Assembly: GCA_033964015.1 (NCBI GenBank)
Contig: CM066923.1
Span: 124,001 to 188,000, forward strand
DNA: 64,000 nucleotides
Direction of reading: 5' to 3'
Source of the DNA: Scolanthus callimorphus
Lineage: Eukaryota; Cnidaria; Anthozoa; Actiniaria; Edwardsiidae
Shown: positions 63,062-64,000 of the stretch, one piece after another
How the letters are laid out: each line of letters opens with the position of its first letter
How positions within the stretch are numbered: position 1 is the stretch's first letter
The notes under the pieces: model-generated
Told to the model about the DNA's origin: nothing
The model's database searches: none
Seen by the model: the letters and a program-made list of their open reading frames with translations, nothing else
Position numbers and translations under genes: made by a program

Positions 63062-63596
63062 TAGGAGAACCATCCTACTCGTTCGCGAGTGATAGCTGAT
63101 GATGATGACATGCCTAGATATCTTCATGCTGTTTAGTTTAGACCTCACACGTTATGTTGAAAAGGTGTTTACATTGATTATTCTTGTTGCGAACCCAAAA
63201 CACTTTTAAAAATAGATGGACGGACAAACTAAGGGCATTTTTGGGCACGGTAAAAATATATAGTAAAGTCGACAAAATACACTTCTCGGTTTCGTTCCAT
63301 GACTGCCGTGCGTGAATCTTAACCTTACATCGGGTGGCAGGCTTGGCCTTCCCAAGACGCACCTTGCCCCCTGAAAAGAACAACAACAGGCGACTGGCTA
63401 CATGTCTGGCTGGGTGGCTCGCTATTGGCTCGCTAGGCCGCATTATTTGGAAGACGGAAGAGACGATAGAACATCAATCGGGATCTGCGAATACAAAGTG
63501 CACCGCGATTAAAATGTGCAGTTGTCCTGTGGGGGTTCTGTGGTGCGCCGTTTGCACGAGTTTGTCCAGAAGCCCATTCCACTAAAACATGCATGT

Positions 63597-63755
63597 AATA
63601 GACCAGGTTCGAATTACGCTCCAATGCTCACAAGACAAAAGCTTCAAATCGAGGCTTTCTCCAAGTTCTAATACATTTACAGTAATTTCAGAAGAAAGCC
63701 TCGACTTGAGGTTATTGTTTGTAGGCACTGGAGCGTAATTCGAACATGGCCTATT
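63597..63755. mobile_element. Palindromic MITE-like hairpin
   Basis: The 159 bp start aatagaccaggttcgaatta and end as the near-exact reverse complement (taattcgaacatggcctatt). The TIR is about 30 bp with the inner part partly paired (cgaggctttct / agaaagcctcg). Confidence 0.75.
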
Positions 63756-64000
63756 TCAACCGGTATAAATATACGATGGTCTCATCAATCGATACCAGGC
63801 AAAACCTCATGTCCTTTATTGGAGAATAACAATAATGACACAAATGATATCATTTAACGAAATCGTTTGTGTGAATTTAAGAATAAATAGATGATTTGTG
63901 TAATCGCACTATGTGCGAATATCAATGTCTATTGATAAAATTGATTATCTATTAAAAGGTCAATGTCTCTTCAAATGGTTAAATACATGTATCTATTGAT
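63756..64000. other. AT-rich window end
   Basis: No feature recognised; a few short direct repeats (atctattgataaaattg, tgtctattgat). Confidence 0.4.

Overview
This is a stretch of an animal nuclear genome. It is intron-rich, AT-leaning and crowded with minisatellites, foldback elements and decayed retroelements. Short coding exons with GT-AG borders can be pieced together on both strands into three protein-coding genes, two of them clear orthologues of human chromatin proteins. The style (ancestral-type introns, LINE, Penelope and tRNA-SINE debris, a multidomain VWC/Kunitz/Kazal protein) suggests a marine invertebrate, perhaps an anthozoan cnidarian. That placement is inference; nothing here names the species.

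Layout. Bases 1-5146 are about 95 copies of a 54-bp satellite, ending against a decayed LINE reverse transcriptase (about 5238-5560, minus). From 7134 to 15662 on the minus strand lie the first six coding exons of NFRKB, the INO80-complex subunit with a DEUBAD domain. Its introns hold a 3.2-kb array of a 23-bp repeat and an array of a 76-bp repeat, and the gene runs off the left edge. A 426-bp divergent promoter with two YY1-like motifs separates it from a MYST histone acetyltransferase of KAT7/HBO1 type on the plus strand (16089-35063, 14 exons). This protein carries a tandem PHD finger as well as the C2HC finger and the MYST domain. A 518-bp Mutator-like MITE with a 9-bp target duplication sits exactly at its stop codon, followed by satellites to 37.2 kb.

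From 56624 down to 39085 on the minus strand, fifteen exons with matching phases build a large secreted or membrane protein: signal peptide, IGFBP, follistatin/Kazal, VWC, two Kunitz domains, a Thr/Ser/Gln-rich stalk, a TGF-beta-receptor-like three-finger ectodomain, then four VWC domains. It resembles CRIM1/chordin-type BMP regulators but with an unusual domain set. One exon has a single-base frame disruption. The gene's 3' end was not found. The right end (57-64 kb) holds no convincing gene, only Penelope and LINE remnants, MITE-like hairpins and simple repeats.

Working together: NFRKB (INO80 remodelling, UCH37 control) and KAT7 (H3K14/H4 acetylation) are both chromatin factors sharing one promoter. 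The third gene probably acts outside the cell, in BMP/TGF-beta signalling and protease inhibition. Exon borders were set by eye from splice consensus, reading phase and family similarity; no transcript or database search was available.
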